From Lytechinus variegatus (lineage: Eukaryota; Echinodermata; Echinoidea; Temnopleuroida; Toxopneustidae), in assembly GCF_018143015.1 (NCBI RefSeq), contig NC_054750.1, forward strand, positions 8,112,501 through 8,176,500: 64,000 nucleotides of DNA, in the 5' to 3' direction. The notes under the pieces were generated by a model. That model did not search any database, was not told where the DNA came from, and saw only the letters and a program-made list of their open reading frames with translations. Made by a program: the position numbers and the translations under genes. Positions 1 through 11,874 of this stretch are shown here, piece by piece (within the stretch, counting starts at the first letter, position 1; each line of letters starts with the position of its first letter).

Positions 1-1150
1 TATGCTAAAGTATTTGGTTCAGCATGTTGTTCCTAATAGTATAGGTTTACGCTAAATGTATAGACCAAAACAGTTTGTTTTAAAGAGTGAAAATCAATAG
101 CTCGAAGAGAAAGCGACTGTATTCGATTCAATTAAATTCTTTATTTCACTTTCGTTCTAATACAAAGTAATATAAATCAGATACAAATTTAAGGACTGTA
201 TATGAGAAAGAGTGGATCCTGGAACTGACATAGTATTTGCGGGTGTGTGTCACCAATGAGAGAGAGAGAGGGGGGGGGGGGGGGGGAGAAAGACAGATAC
301 ATTTATATTCAGAAATGCAGGAATTCAGTAGTAAGTTTCATAGGTTTTGAAGCGTTCATTTGCAAAATCAGACATAGAATTGGTAATTGCTAAACAAAAG
401 CTCAACGAAAACACGCACTATAGAAAATGGTCCCCTACTGAGAATTTATTTTAATCATCCATAATTATATTTTGATGAGACAATCCAAACCACCGGGGAC
501 TCATTTGTTTAGCTTTTGCATCAGGTCTGTTTGTTTGTTTGTTGTTTTTTTAAAATTGTTACAGTAATTCCTATTTGATTATTGTTCTTTTAATGTTATA
601 CAATTATATAATTCCTGTATGATTGTTGTTTTTGTAATGTTACAAAAAAATCTTGAAAATCAATAAAATTTGAAAAATACAAAAATAGAAAGGAGGGGAG
701 TGCTAGTTCTTGAGATTTGTCAAGGTCCTCAAATTGTATTGTAATAAAGTAGACCTAACTAGGAGATGTGTGATGCCCTGAAGCATGTAAGAGATTAGAA
801 GACTCGACATTCCCGAGCATCTCGGTATCCGCTATCTTTACATGTATCTTAAATGGTAGGTACGCATAAGGTATATTCCTGAAGAATAACTCATATTTTA
901 GTATAAAGTATATAATAGTTATGATCTATATATTCATGAAAAAATCAAGGTACCTGCTAGAATAGATGGGTAAAGAGAATATAACTGTATCCAATAAACG
1001 ACATGCGATGTAGTGATCATTCTTGGAGATCTTATGCCTTAAACATGGTAAGTATAAGTTATTTCCGAACAAGTAAAGGTGTGCAACGGTTAAAAAAAAA
1101 CAATGTATCCTATATGGTCTTACTCAAATACTATTTCTCACTTCTTCTGT
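1..1150. other. AT-rich gene-free stretch
   Basis: No open frame or splice pattern here looks like a gene. Positions 118-200 resemble the 3' tail of a non-LTR retrotransposon lying on the minus strand (TTCAATTAAATTCTTTATTT type). A GA run followed by a G run sits at about 258-287. The rest is AT-rich sequence without recognisable content. Confidence 0.5.
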
Positions 1151-2370
1151 ATTTCTTTTAGCTTCTACTCAGTCTTTTCAGGTATAGTATATCGTTCTTC
1201 CTAAATGTTCTTATATACTGCACTTAGTGATTTACTTGACTCTATCTATTCATGGTCTATTCATGTAATCATTTAGATAAAGTTTGCTCATATTCATCTA
1301 CAGATTTACTTAACTCCTAGTGTATTCTTTTAGCCTGTCTTCGCACTTAAATATAGTTTCCTTCATACTTATATATAATAATTGCACTTAGTGATTTACT
1401 TGACTCCTAGTGTATTCTTTCTGTTTATCTTCACACTTATATATACTTATCTTAATACATAAATATATTAATTGCACTTAGTGATTTACTTAACTCCTAT
1501 ATTTTTTGTATTCTCTCTGTTAAACGTCAAACTCAAATATACTTAAATTGGACTTAATCATTTACTTGACTCCTAGTGTATTCTTTTAGTATATCTTCAC
1601 ACTTATATATACTTATCTTAATACTTAAATATATTAATTGCACTTAGTGATTTACTTAACTCCTATATAGCGTATTCTCTGTGTTTATCTTCAAACTTAA
1701 ATATACGTATACCGTATCTAGTGGCGCAGTTGACTTCATATAATTTTATTTTACTTTTATTCTATTTCATTTTCATAGTGTATTTACGTGGTTGATAGTT
1801 ATATTTTATCATCTTTACACTTACATATACTTATCTCCATACATAAATATACTAATTGTATTTAGTGATTTTCTTGAATTCTAGCGTTAGTTAATCATAG
1901 TGTATTCACGTGGTTTATAGCTATACTTTAAATAGCTTATGCTAATATCAAACGAAGTCACTTGACTTCTGCTCAGATTGCATTCATGTAGTTTATCGTT
2001 ATACTTGAACATATTGCACTTATTTAACTTGTAATCATAGCGCATTAATGTAGTATATGTCATCATATTAAATTGGCTTATACCGCACTTTAGGATTTAC
2101 TGGACTCCTTCTACTCATAGTGTGTTCGTGTAGTTTATCTTACAACATTATGCTTATACTGCACTCAATGACTTACTTGACTTCATATGCTCGTAGTGTA
2201 TTCATTTAACTAATCGTTATACTTAATTATGCTCAAACCGCACTTAACGACTCTTTTTTATTCATTATGAATTCATTTATTAGCTGTTCATCGTTATAAT
2301 TGAATATGCTTTATATTACAATTAGTGACTTACTTTTGTTTACCCCTTGTACTTATATCCTTACATTGCA
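1150..2370. repeat. Degenerate ~80-95 nt tandem array
   Basis: About a dozen diverged units share the core TTTACTTGACTCCTAG followed by TTCACACTTATATATACTT and TAATTGCACTTAGTGA. Clear cores lie near 1232, 1305, 1392, 1480, 1560, 1649, 2096, 2171 and 2328. Divergence grows to the right. The same core recurs at 2724-2740, where its complement forms the splice donor of the exon at 2733-2877, so the array fills the adjoining intron or spread from it. Confidence 0.75.
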
Positions 2371-2377
2371 CTTAATC

Positions 2378-2575
2378 CATTGGCGGCGGAAGCGAAAAAA
2401 TTTAGGAGGGGACAACAAAAAAATTTTTGACAAGCAAAAAAAAAAAAAAACGTTCTCAATCAAAAAATTTTAGGGGGGACGTAGGAATATTAATTGACAA
2501 GCAAAAAAAAAAAAAAAAAAGGTCATCAACAACAAATTTAGGGGGGACACGTCCCCCCCGCTTCCGCCACCTATG
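2378..2575. mobile_element. hAT-like MITE with 8-bp target duplication
   Basis: The element is 198 bp. Its ends are CATTGGCGGCGGAAGCG and CGCTTCCGCCACCTATG, which are inverted copies with two mismatches. It is flanked by identical ACTTAATC at 2370-2377 and 2576-2583, the 8-bp duplication typical of hAT elements. The interior has A-runs and repeated ATTTAGGGGGGAC, with no coding capacity. A related copy lies at 37185-37508. Confidence 0.88.
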
Positions 2576-2732
2576 ACTTAATCTACTGCTTCTCAAAGCA
2601 CATTCATATGCTTATTGCTCTTGACCCTTTCGTGTTGTTGTTTGATTTTAGGCGTCCATTCAAAGTGAGACGCCAGTGAGAATAATGAGAATGTACTTAT
2701 CATTGTACTTAAATATGCTTAAGTTGACTTAC

Positions 2733-2877
2733 TTGACTCCATGCCGCATGGTCCGGTGGTACGGACATTATCCAGAAAGTCCAGAGCATAGGTCCTCGCA
2801 GGAGGGAAAGTTAACCTAACGTGGGCTGCACAGATGCCGAAGAGGCACGCTCCTAAAACCAACCTTAGCCCGAACAT
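2733..2877 (-). CDS. First coding exon of a secreted protein with N-terminal His
   Basis: The exon gives 48 codons plus one base. Residues 1-18 form a signal peptide (MFGLRLVLGACLFGICAA), and the predicted mature chain starts HVRLTFPPAR and continues through DFLDN to TTGPCG. I chose Met at 2877 because the hydrophobic leader follows it at once; 40 upstream in-frame codons look like leader DNA. The exon ends at a good donor (A/GTAAGT, 2732-2727), so the rest lies to the left, in or beyond the window. The family is not recognised with certainty. The pattern His-x-x-Leu, Pro-x-x-Arg, Pro-Cys-Gly after a signal peptide recalls copper-binding LPMO-like X325/BIM1 proteins, where the mature His is a copper ligand; this is inference only. 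No second exon was found in 1-2732. Confidence 0.55.
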
Positions 2878-3779
2878 GATTGTGGCGGTGCCGGCCGGCG
2901 CCAAACAGTATCCTGATATACGATGAAACTCCGGGAGCAGATACGGGGATGCTGGTATAGGATGCGGTCCTGCAATGCGACGAAGGCGGTGCTGCAAACG
3001 GCCGCTTATGTTCGATTGAGGTGTGATTGAACGAGCAACGGGTTAAGGAAACCGATATCAGCTTAAAGAAAGTTTTAAATTCAGAATGTCTAAAGAAAGG
3101 GGCTCTTTATTATCTAAAGGAGTAAATAAACAGTGGCATTTGCTTAATCTCTGTTAAAATGCATGCGACTCGTTCACTGACGGCGCGCAACAATGAGGGG
3201 AGGGATTGAAAGCATATTGATCGCCGCCACTCAACTCTCTCCTTCTCTCTCTCTCTCTCCCTCTCTCTCCGTTGGTAAAACGGGAAGGTGGGAGGGAATA
3301 AGAGACTACGCATGCACCAACGTATACACCAAGGACAACAAGAGATAGAGTATTTTGTTTGTGGCCTGTTTTCTGTCCCGTAATGTTTATCATGAGAGAG
3401 AGAAAAGAAAGCATGAACGACTCAACCATTCAGTCGCAGGGAGTAACTGGTACGTACTTTGGTACGATAAAAAACAATTCGTGACAGGGCAATTTCGGTT
3501 CCCGGTCAATTTTTCACGTGGTACGAGTCTATATCAATAATGAAAATAAAGATATTGCATGGTTTCAACTCTCTAAGAATGCTTATAAAACTTCAAAACA
3601 CTAGTGAAAAAAATTAGGATATGATCGCCGTGACGAGGCAGTAAATTGAAGTCAAACCTTGTCGGACTGAGAAGGAACGGGGTGTCACGAAAGGGAGTTC
3701 AAGTTGGTTATACCACTGATCTATCAGTGGGTTATACGCGATGACACTGCCATGGGGGGGGGGGGATGAACCACACCCA
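2878..3779. other. Upstream region of the secreted-protein exon
   Basis: This should hold the 5' UTR and promoter of the minus-strand exon, but no TATA box or clear start site was found. A CT microsatellite lies at about 3236-3270 and a G-run at 3755-3766. Short open frames here are low-complexity shadows. Confidence 0.4.
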
Positions 3780-3960
3780 CAGGGGCCGCGGAAGCGGGGC
3801 TGGGGGGGGGGGGGGGGCTTCAGCCCCCACTTTTTTTTTTCCAAAACTGTGTACAAAAACTTAAAAATGACCATAATTTTTCTGAATGTGATTTTTTTGC
3901 ATGGTCAGCCCTCCACTTTTGGCTCATCCTCTCACTTTGAAAACCGTTCCGCGGCCCCTG
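3780..3960. mobile_element. 181-bp MITE with 14-bp perfect inverted ends
   Basis: The ends CAGGGGCCGCGGAA and TTCCGCGGCCCCTG are perfect inverted copies. The interior carries G-runs, T-runs and GCATGGTCAGCCCTCCACTT, a phrase that recurs inverted near 41080-41105, so a related copy lies there. No clean flanking duplication is visible. It is non-coding. Confidence 0.7.
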
Positions 3961-4883
3961 CCCCACATTTTCACGACCAAGAAAAGGGAGAAAGGAGATG
4001 GGAAGAAATGTCAGTCATATCAATTAAAAAAAATGTGTTAATTTGTTTCAGTTAATATCCCAAAATGTGGAAATATTTGTTCGCTCGCTTCGCTTTCTCA
4101 CACCCCTTATATAAGATTTTTTGCCCCATAGGTAATGTCTGACCCCCTCAAAATTTCATTACATCACTAATGCAGATGTAATGTGTCATTTTCATGTAAA
4201 TCTTGTTCACAGGGACAATATTTATTCCAATGAAACATAATCAACAAGCAGCCAAAAGTATAGGACCCAGTCAAGTTTTTAAGGTGAACTGAAGAAAAAA
4301 AGAACGTTTTTATTTTGTAGAAAGAAACCAGTCTAAAAAAAGGATCTGAGCACAGTTTGACATTCATTTTCATGATCTGAGACCCTTAATGGTTAACATG
4401 AATAACAAACTTTTCTTTCCTATATGTTTTCCTGTATGTTTCATAATACATTGCGTTTCAAAAAAAAAAACAAACAAAGATAACAGCCGATTGTCATTGT
4501 GTAATAATTTATCAATCAGAACAATTATAAATGATACTATGAAAGCATTGAAAATAATTATTTTCTTTTCACTTTAATATGACATTGATGCATATATTGG
4601 TGGCTGATAATGAAGAAAAGTTCGATAAAAAATGTTCAGTTCAGTTTATTCAATGCAATTATCATGAATACTAAAAAAAACATAAAAATCTCAAAATAGA
4701 TATCAAAACGTGGTACGATTAAAACAATCTTACAGTTTGCAAATAATGAAAGAGTTAGTGAGACTACAGAAACAGTATGAAGATTAGTCTCCGAAACATA
4801 TATTTGGTATGAATGATACATGTTTATTTGGGAACAATATATTCTTATATGGAAGCTTAAAAGTGCCAACCATATGTTCATAT
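3961..4883. other. Gene-free, AT-rich
   Basis: Nothing gene-like is seen. A GCTCGCTTCGC phrase at about 4083 belongs to the GCGAGC module found in many repeats of this window. The stretch near 4633-4665 resembles a minus-strand retrotransposon tail. Confidence 0.4.
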
Positions 4884-5563
4884 AATCATCTCGTCATATC
4901 TACATCTCTTAGGAAAAGGATGAAATGACGAGATCTCGGATCTCGTCACGTCTACATCCCGTGAGAGAGATTAGATGATCAAACGAATAGATCTGAGATC
5001 CCATCATGTCTACATTCCCGGTGGGAGAGATGATCAGATGGCATGATCTCGAATCTCGTCATGTCTACATCCCGTGTGAGAGATGATCAGATGACAAGAT
5101 CTTGGATCTCGTCATGCCTACATCCCGTGGGAGAGATGATAAGATGACAAGATCTTGGATCTCGTCATGTCTACATCCCGTGGGAGAAATGATGAGATGC
5201 CAAGATCTTGGATCTCGTCATGTCTACATCCCGTGGGAGAGATGATCAGATGACAAGATCTTGGATCTCGTCATGTCTATATCCCCGGTCATGCCGGTGG
5301 GAGAGATGAAGAGATGACAAGATCTTGGATCTCGTCATGTCTATATCCCCGGTGGGAGAGATGAAGAGATGACAAGATCTTGGATCTCGTCATGTCTACA
5401 TCCCGTGGGAGAGATGATGAGATGACAAGATCTTGGATCTTATCATGTCTACATCCCGTGTGAGAGATGATCAGATGACAAGATCTTGTATCTCGTCATG
5501 CCTACATCCCCGGTGCGAGAGATGATCAGACGGGTAGATCTCGGATCTAGTCATGTCTAAAAT
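4884..5563. repeat. ~61-nt minisatellite
   Basis: About eleven units contain GATCTCGTCATGTCTACATC, then CCCGTGGGAGAGATGATCAG, then ATGACAAGATCTTG. Units are 55-70 nt and over 85 percent alike in the middle. Edge units are more diverged. No coding frame is maintained. Confidence 0.9.
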
Positions 5564-6860
5564 ACTTTCGTGACAACAGGTACGCAAACAGGAATGTCTT
5601 TTTTGAAAAAAATCTGTTGCCGAGATTTTAGTGGGTAGCTGAACTCGCCTTTGTTAAACAACGTGTATGTGTTTTGGTTTAATTTGTACACTTCATTAAA
5701 TGTTTGCTATGGGAATCACGTTGAATTGATTGTAAGGCGTTCAGGAAGCTCAAAAATACGCAGCATGCTCGCATTGATAAGTCCCTGTAATTATGCTGTT
5801 GTTGTGATTTACTTTTCTAAAAATTTTACTCCGCTCATAGATCCAACTGTGTCATCACGACATGAAGCCATAGTTTCCATCTCCAAGTCACCACCTATTT
5901 TCGTCTCAAAGTCATTATTAAACATTTCTAATACTACGTAAGGACCTTGTTAGTATTTATACGAGCTTAATTGCGAGGACCGCACACTGTTCTATTGATT
6001 TCTGAACCAAAATACAAAAGATGAGAAAAAAGGAACCTTCAATGACCGCATAAAATGTGAAGTAACCCAACTTTGTCAAAGAAAAAAAGTTTTATGAGGC
6101 TTTAGAAGGCGTGAGAAAAAACCTGAATTTTCTTTGGGCAGTTCGATGTCGAATTATTTGAACCCGGAACAAGAGAAGATTAATTGAAAAGAAAGAAAAA
6201 AACAGGAAAGACAAGTAAAATATAAAAGGCGGAACATGAATTTGCTTAAAATGCACTTTACAAGGACAATGGACATTTTGACTAAGATAAAATCATTTTC
6301 GAGTTTACTTTCCTACAAAGTTTAGTGACACCGAGGGAGGCGTTGCAAGATGCTGGCAGAGTAGTGGGCTACCCCTATAATTTTCAATTAGTTAAAAAGA
6401 GGAGGAAATGAAAAAAATATAATAAGGATAAAAAAAGGAAGTAGGAAATCTTTCGAAGATAAAGGTTTCGTCGAGCTCTATATTACGCATAATCATGTTT
6501 TTCAACTCATAAAAAGATATGTATCTTTCGCTCGTCTTGTATCCATATAGCACCACCCCTGATTAAATTGATGACATTATTAGGATGACTATAGAAAATA
6601 TTATGATGGAGAAGGGGAGAGGTATAGGATCTACGAATGCTTACTCCCTATAACCTAAGGACTGAGTTAGCATGGGTAGCATGGGTATCAATCAGAGCCA
6701 AGATAGCTTTTCATGAAACTTATTAATGGGACAGTTGCCCTGCTTTTCAGCCAATCAAAATCAAGAAAAGTTGTCAGATCTCACAACTTTTTGGGGCGGA
6801 AAATGTTGATTAAACGCTCCACTACACGGGGGGGGGGGGGGGGGAGGGGTATACGGGGTA
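5564..6860. other. Gene-free stretch
   Basis: No supported gene. Near 6710-6790 is a remnant of the fold-back family with CATGAAACTT, GTTGTCAGATCTCACAAC and CCAATCAAAATCAAG, also seen intact near 21570-21737. A G-run lies at about 6828-6851. Confidence 0.4.
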
Positions 6861-7262
6861 TATAATCGTGTATAACTACCATCTTTCAGTTAAAGCCCTT
6901 TAACGATTTTTTTCGATGGTTATAAAGTAATGATTTACAGTTAATATCAATATGCGAGCGAGCGAGCAAATTTTCTGAAGTTGGAAAACAAAATGAAAAA
7001 AAACTCGTTCAAGTGGTGTGTAACTATCACATCACGGGCAATGTATATGTCTAATTGTATCCTACCATCTTTCAGTTTAAGGCCCATCATGAATTTGTTC
7101 GATGGCTATATTGTAATGGATTTGCTAGGATATGAAGAAACAAATTACGGTAAATACCAATATGCGAGCGAGGGAGCGAGCAAATTTTCAAAAGTTGGAA
7201 GACAGAATTTCGTGTTCCAAGGGGTGTGTAATTATGGGGGAAATGCAGCGATTGAGCGTTGA
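6861..7262 (+). repeat. Diverged tandem duplication (~190-bp unit)
   Basis: Two copies share ACCATCTTTCAGTT, then TTCGATGGTTAT, then CAATATGCGAGCGAG, then GAGCAAATTTTC and AAGTTGGAA. The first runs about 6878-7010 and the second about 7062-7230. Each ends in GGTGTGTAA. The open frame at 6981-7262 reads through this repeat and is not a gene. Confidence 0.7.
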
Positions 7263-7666
7263 AAAGTTGCTTCAATCGTTTAAGATTATATAAAGAGGAT
7301 GATAAAGGTAAATTATCAAGAAATTAAACTACAGAAGAAAAGGGGAAAAATACAGAGAGCAAATAAAGATGAGAATGATATAGGGAATCATTATTATCGG
7401 GATTAGGGGTGCTTATGAAATGATTTGGGTCATCCGTCATCACAGGCCATAATACGAACTTCCAAAAAAGTCGAAATAGCACAATGATGGAAATTAAAAG
7501 AAAAATATTCCAGAAATGACAGATTTTGAATAATATTTCAGATTATATTGGGAGGTGATGCAACATTAAAAATTTGGATCAAAATTCATATTTGAAATAT
7601 TTATTAGATTGTTATGGAATCAATGTGATTTAAAGTCTCCTATAAACAGATGGAAATGTAAAGTGT
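7263..7666. other. Gene-free stretch
   Basis: Ordinary AT-rich sequence without recognisable features, up to the target duplication of the next element. Confidence 0.4.
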
Positions 7667-7674
7667 GTTGGAAA

Positions 7675-8730
7675 CAGTGGCGTACCGTGGGTCACGGCTT
7701 GGGGGGGGGGCACCAGCAAAATTTTTGAGTCACTGAGAGACATCTTACGAACAGCGCCAATAAACGGATATGTATGTCACTGATCAAATAATGCGAGCGC
7801 AAAGCGCGAGCTGAAAATTGTTGATATTCAGACCTAGAAAGGGACATTATAAGCAATTTGTTGTAATCATGATACGTAGCTGTCTCGCTAAACAAACAAT
7901 GCGAGCGCAAAGCGCGAGCTACAATTTTTGTATATATTGACCCCAAACAGGGATATTTTAAGGACTATATATTAGGAATTCATTAAGAGTATACAAATTT
8001 CACCAAGGTCATCTAATGTGAGTGCCAAGCGCTTGCTGATTTTGTTAGAATTATATCTAGACACGTGAATAACTTGTAGTCATAATTATTAACATACGCA
8101 ACTTACTAATCAAATGTTGCGAGCGCGAAGCGCGAGCTGAAAATTTAGGAAATTCAGACCTGAAGAGGGGCATTCTAAGGCTTGTTTGTAGGAATTCACT
8201 AAGACCATACGTATTTCACTAACCAAATGATGCGAGCGCGAAACGCGAGCTGAAAATTTTTTATATTCAGATCAGAAAAAGGAACATTTTAAGGACTTAT
8301 TTTGGAATTCATGAAGAGCAGACGTACATCACTAATCCACTAATGCGAACGTAAGCACTGACAGGAAAAGTTTTATATTAAAACCTTAAAATGGGACAAT
8401 CACTTTAAGAAGTCATGACAAAGAAGCATATGTCACTACATAAAACAGTAATAACTCGAAGTGCGAGGAAATATACTTGGCGTATAATGACTTGAAACCT
8501 GGAGGTTTTAGTACAACAGGATTATATATCTCGTTAAACAGACAATGCGAACACCAGGAACAATGAAGACATGAGCCCTAATCAAATTATATTTCATAAA
8601 GTTTCTTATGTAATATAACATAATTATAACTATAATGAACAATAATTTCTTCTTTCCCACTTTTCTTCCTTTCTCCCTCTTTTTCTCCTTGTCACCGGTT
8701 TTTTGTTGCCCCCCCGTAGTTACGCCACTG
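7675..8730. mobile_element. hAT-like non-autonomous element, 1056 bp
   Basis: It starts CAGTGGCGTAC and ends GTTACGCCACTG, with a terminal inverted repeat of about 10 bp. GTTGGAAA occurs on both sides (7667-7674 and 8731-8738), an exact 8-bp target duplication as in hAT elements. Inside is an array of about 110-nt units, each with TGCGAGCGCAAAGCGCGAGC followed by TGAAAATTTT and a CAGACC-GGGACATTTTAAGG phrase (near 7792, 7900, 8018, 8118, 8230). No transposase is present. Confidence 0.9.
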
Positions 8731-8738
8731 GTTGGAAA

Positions 8739-9577
8739 TATGCTGTCCTAAGTTGCCTCTGTGTTTCATCAACAGCATTGATTTGGTCAATGTATTCAGT
8801 AACTCATCGCACTTTTTAACTTGAAGTAAAGAGTATATCTATATTTTTGGTACAAATTATCCCCCGCTTCCAAAAAGATGACCCCCAAATTCACGCCAGT
8901 GTATTCAAATGATGCTTTGATTGGTTTATGATCAAAAGTCATACATGGACTTATGAAAACCATACTCTTATGATGCAGGTATATAACATTTTCATTCTGC
9001 TAAATGTAAGGATTTGTCATGGCCAAAATCTCATAAGATAAAATTGAGTGCGGGAGTGGAGCGATCGCGCGAGAAATTGTGCATTTTTAGAAATAATGCA
9101 AAATTTGGCAAATTTAAGCACTTTGACCGCATTTAAAGTTGAATCCACTACTTGATGATTAAAAAATATCGTTATTGAAAAATGGGGGATGATTGTAAAT
9201 GCCATCCCCCTTTCCAAAAAGTCGGGGGATGTATCTCCCCCCCCCCGGATTTACGCCCGTGCCTATTTTTGAAAGCTCACAACTTTATTGTAGTTCCGCC
9301 AACGAAAACAAATCCCATGATATACCAAAGATAACTATTTTCATTGTCAATGACGTAATGGAGCCCAAAACGAAGAAGTTGAGTATTTGACAAGTGAGCT
9401 TTATCTATGCAAATTAGCAAGCGAGTGAGGCAAACGATCCAGAAACCGATATCATTAATTTCACGGTTCCGTCATTGTTTTGGCATGCAAACAGGATAAG
9501 AAACCCCCTAACATGGGTCCGTTTCATAAATAGTTGTGTATAAAATAAATGCAATTCAAGAAATCAAACCCAAATAC
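8739..9577. other. Gene-free stretch
   Basis: No gene is supported. A C-run at 9237-9247 with GGATTTACGCC suggests the end of another MITE, since a related phrase (CCCCAAATTCACGCC) is seen near 8883. GCGAGC-like phrases occur near 9060 and 9420. Confidence 0.4.
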
Positions 9578-9739
<162 letters not shown>

Positions 9740-9889
9740 CAGGGGCGGATCCAGGATTTCGTAGGGAGGGGGGCCCAAATGCGACCTGATTTTGGCGCCC
9801 CTGTGTACTTTTCGGAAAAATGGCGGCCCCTCCCTCCCCCTAGGCAATCATAAGTGCCTTAAATTATCTTATTTCATAGGCACATGAAT

Positions 9890-11685
9890 CAGGGGCGGAT
9901 CCAGCCTTCGCCAATAAAGGGGCCCGGATTTTTTTCAGCCATATTTTCCCCGATCGGCCGCTCGAAGATGTTTTTTTTTCGTTTGTTTCTTTGAAGGGGG
10001 TAGTCCTATAAGTCACTTCTTAGCTTTATTCTTTAAATCAACATAAATGTATAATATCATAATCCTTATTTTATAATGCCTGCGCGAAGCGCGAGCAATT
10101 TGTTTTTTGAAATTGTATGTATTTTTTCCTAAAATTTGAACATTCTGAAAAAAAGATGTGCCTGCAATAATTACTGCGAACGCGAAGCGCGAGTAGAAAT
10201 TTTTGATAAACGTTTTGAACTGATCGGAAAGGTAGGCCTACCAGTCCTGTTAAAGACTGCATACAGATAGCCATGAAGACGTTATATATTTCAACAATCA
10301 AATAATGCGAGCGCGAAGCGCGAGCTGAAAAAAATTGACATTTCTACATAAAGAATGGAAAATTTTAATCAGTTTTTGTAATCATGAACAGGATAGCTAT
10401 ACAGTATAACTAAACAATTGATGCGAGCGCGAAGTGCGAGCGGAAAAATTCTAGATTTAGACCTAGAACGGGACACTCTATTCATGTTTCCTAAATCATG
10501 AAAAAGATGAGTAAGAGGGGATCTTCCTACATTAATAATGCGAGCGCAAAGCGCGAGCAGAAAATGTTTGTACACGTTTTGAACTGATCGAAAAGTGCCT
10601 TTTAACGGACTGCTTGCATTGAGCCATGAAGACATTACATATTTCACAATGAAATTATGCGAGCGCGAGCGTAGAAAATCGAGATTTCGACCTTGAACGG
10701 GATACACTATTCATGTTACCTAATTCATGCAAAAGATGAGTAAGAGGGGATCTTCCTACATTAATAATGCGAGCGCAAAGCGCGAGCAGAAAATGTTTGT
10801 ACAGGTTTTGAACTGATCGAAAAGTGCCTTTTAAAAACTGCTTGCATTTAGCCATGAAGACATTACATATTTCACAATCCAATAATACGAGGGCGAAGCG
10901 CGAGCTGAAATTTTTTGACATTTCTTCATAAAGAATGGAAAAATTTAATCAGTTGTTGTAATCATGAACAAGATAGCTATATAACTAAACAATTGATGCG
11001 AGCACGAAGTGCGAGCGGAAAAATTCTAGTTTTAGACCTAGAATGGGACACTCTATTCATGTTTCCTAAATCATGAAAAAGATGAGTAAGAGGGGATCTT
11101 CCAAAGCGCGAGCAGAAAATGTTTATATACGTTTTGAACTGATCGAAAAGTGCCTTTTAACGGACTGTTTGCATTTAGCCATGGAGACATTACATATTTC
11201 ACAATGAAAAAAAATCGAGATTTCGACCTTGAACGGGATACACTATTCATGTTTTGTAAATCATGAAAGGGATGAGAAAGGGGATCTTCCTACATTAATA
11301 ATACGAGCACATTGGCTCGTTCATATAACTATTTTGTTAAAAATACGCGAAACTTTAAAATACCATAATTTTTTTATTTTACATCCGATTTTGATGAAAT
11401 TTTCAGTGTTGTGCTTGTTAAATTTTTCTCCTTTTATTGAAATCAAGTTTTTGTTGGGGTGGACTTGTCCTTTAACAGGCAATGCGAGCGCGAAGCGCGA
11501 GCGAAAATTTTATATAGTGACATAAAATATTTTGTCCAAGTCTTCCTCTCATCTTATTTTGTTCATTCGTCTTCCTCCTTTTTTTCTCTCTTTTCTTTTC
11601 CTTCCTTTTTCTTTCTTTCCCCCTTTTTTTTGCTATACCAATAGGGGGTCCGGGCCCCTCGGGTCCCCACCTGGATCCGCCTATG
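9890..11685. mobile_element. Nested element with GCGAGC-module array
   Basis: It starts CAGGGGCGGATCCAGCC and ends CTGGATCCGCCTATG, like its host. Flanks (ACATGAAT left, CATGAAGA right) do not give a clean 8-bp duplication, so the limits are approximate. Most of the interior is the array described at 10075-11510. Confidence 0.6.
10075..11510. repeat. ~115-nt array of GCGAGCGCGAAGCGCGAGC modules
   Basis: Modules lie near 10080, 10181, 10306, 10422, 10539, 10657, 10768, 10888, 10996, 11103 and 11482. Spacers carry TTTTGAACTGATCGAAAAGT, GCCATGAAGACATTACATAT and ACCTTGAACGGGATACACTA. Three spacer types alternate, giving a higher-order period of about 340-350 nt. The minus-strand frames at 10369-10921 are products of this array. 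Confidence 0.85.
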
Positions 11686-11874
11686 CATGAAGAAGAGGCA
11701 ATTGAATAATGGTTTTATAATGATGTGTTCATGAATAAATGTAATATCACTTAATGAAAAATAAATCAATGCGAGCGGGAAACTCGAGCGATTTCTATTT
11801 TAACCATTAGATGCTTCCAATTTCGTTTAACTTCTCATCAGTGTAGGCCCTGCTAGAATTATGTGAGCGGGAGC

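Noticed and set aside
4884..5563. Possible CRISPR-like array (regular ~61-nt repeats)
   Set aside because: The whole unit repeats with no unique spacers, and the DNA is animal. The same holds for the arrays at 16330-17640 and 44640-46850.
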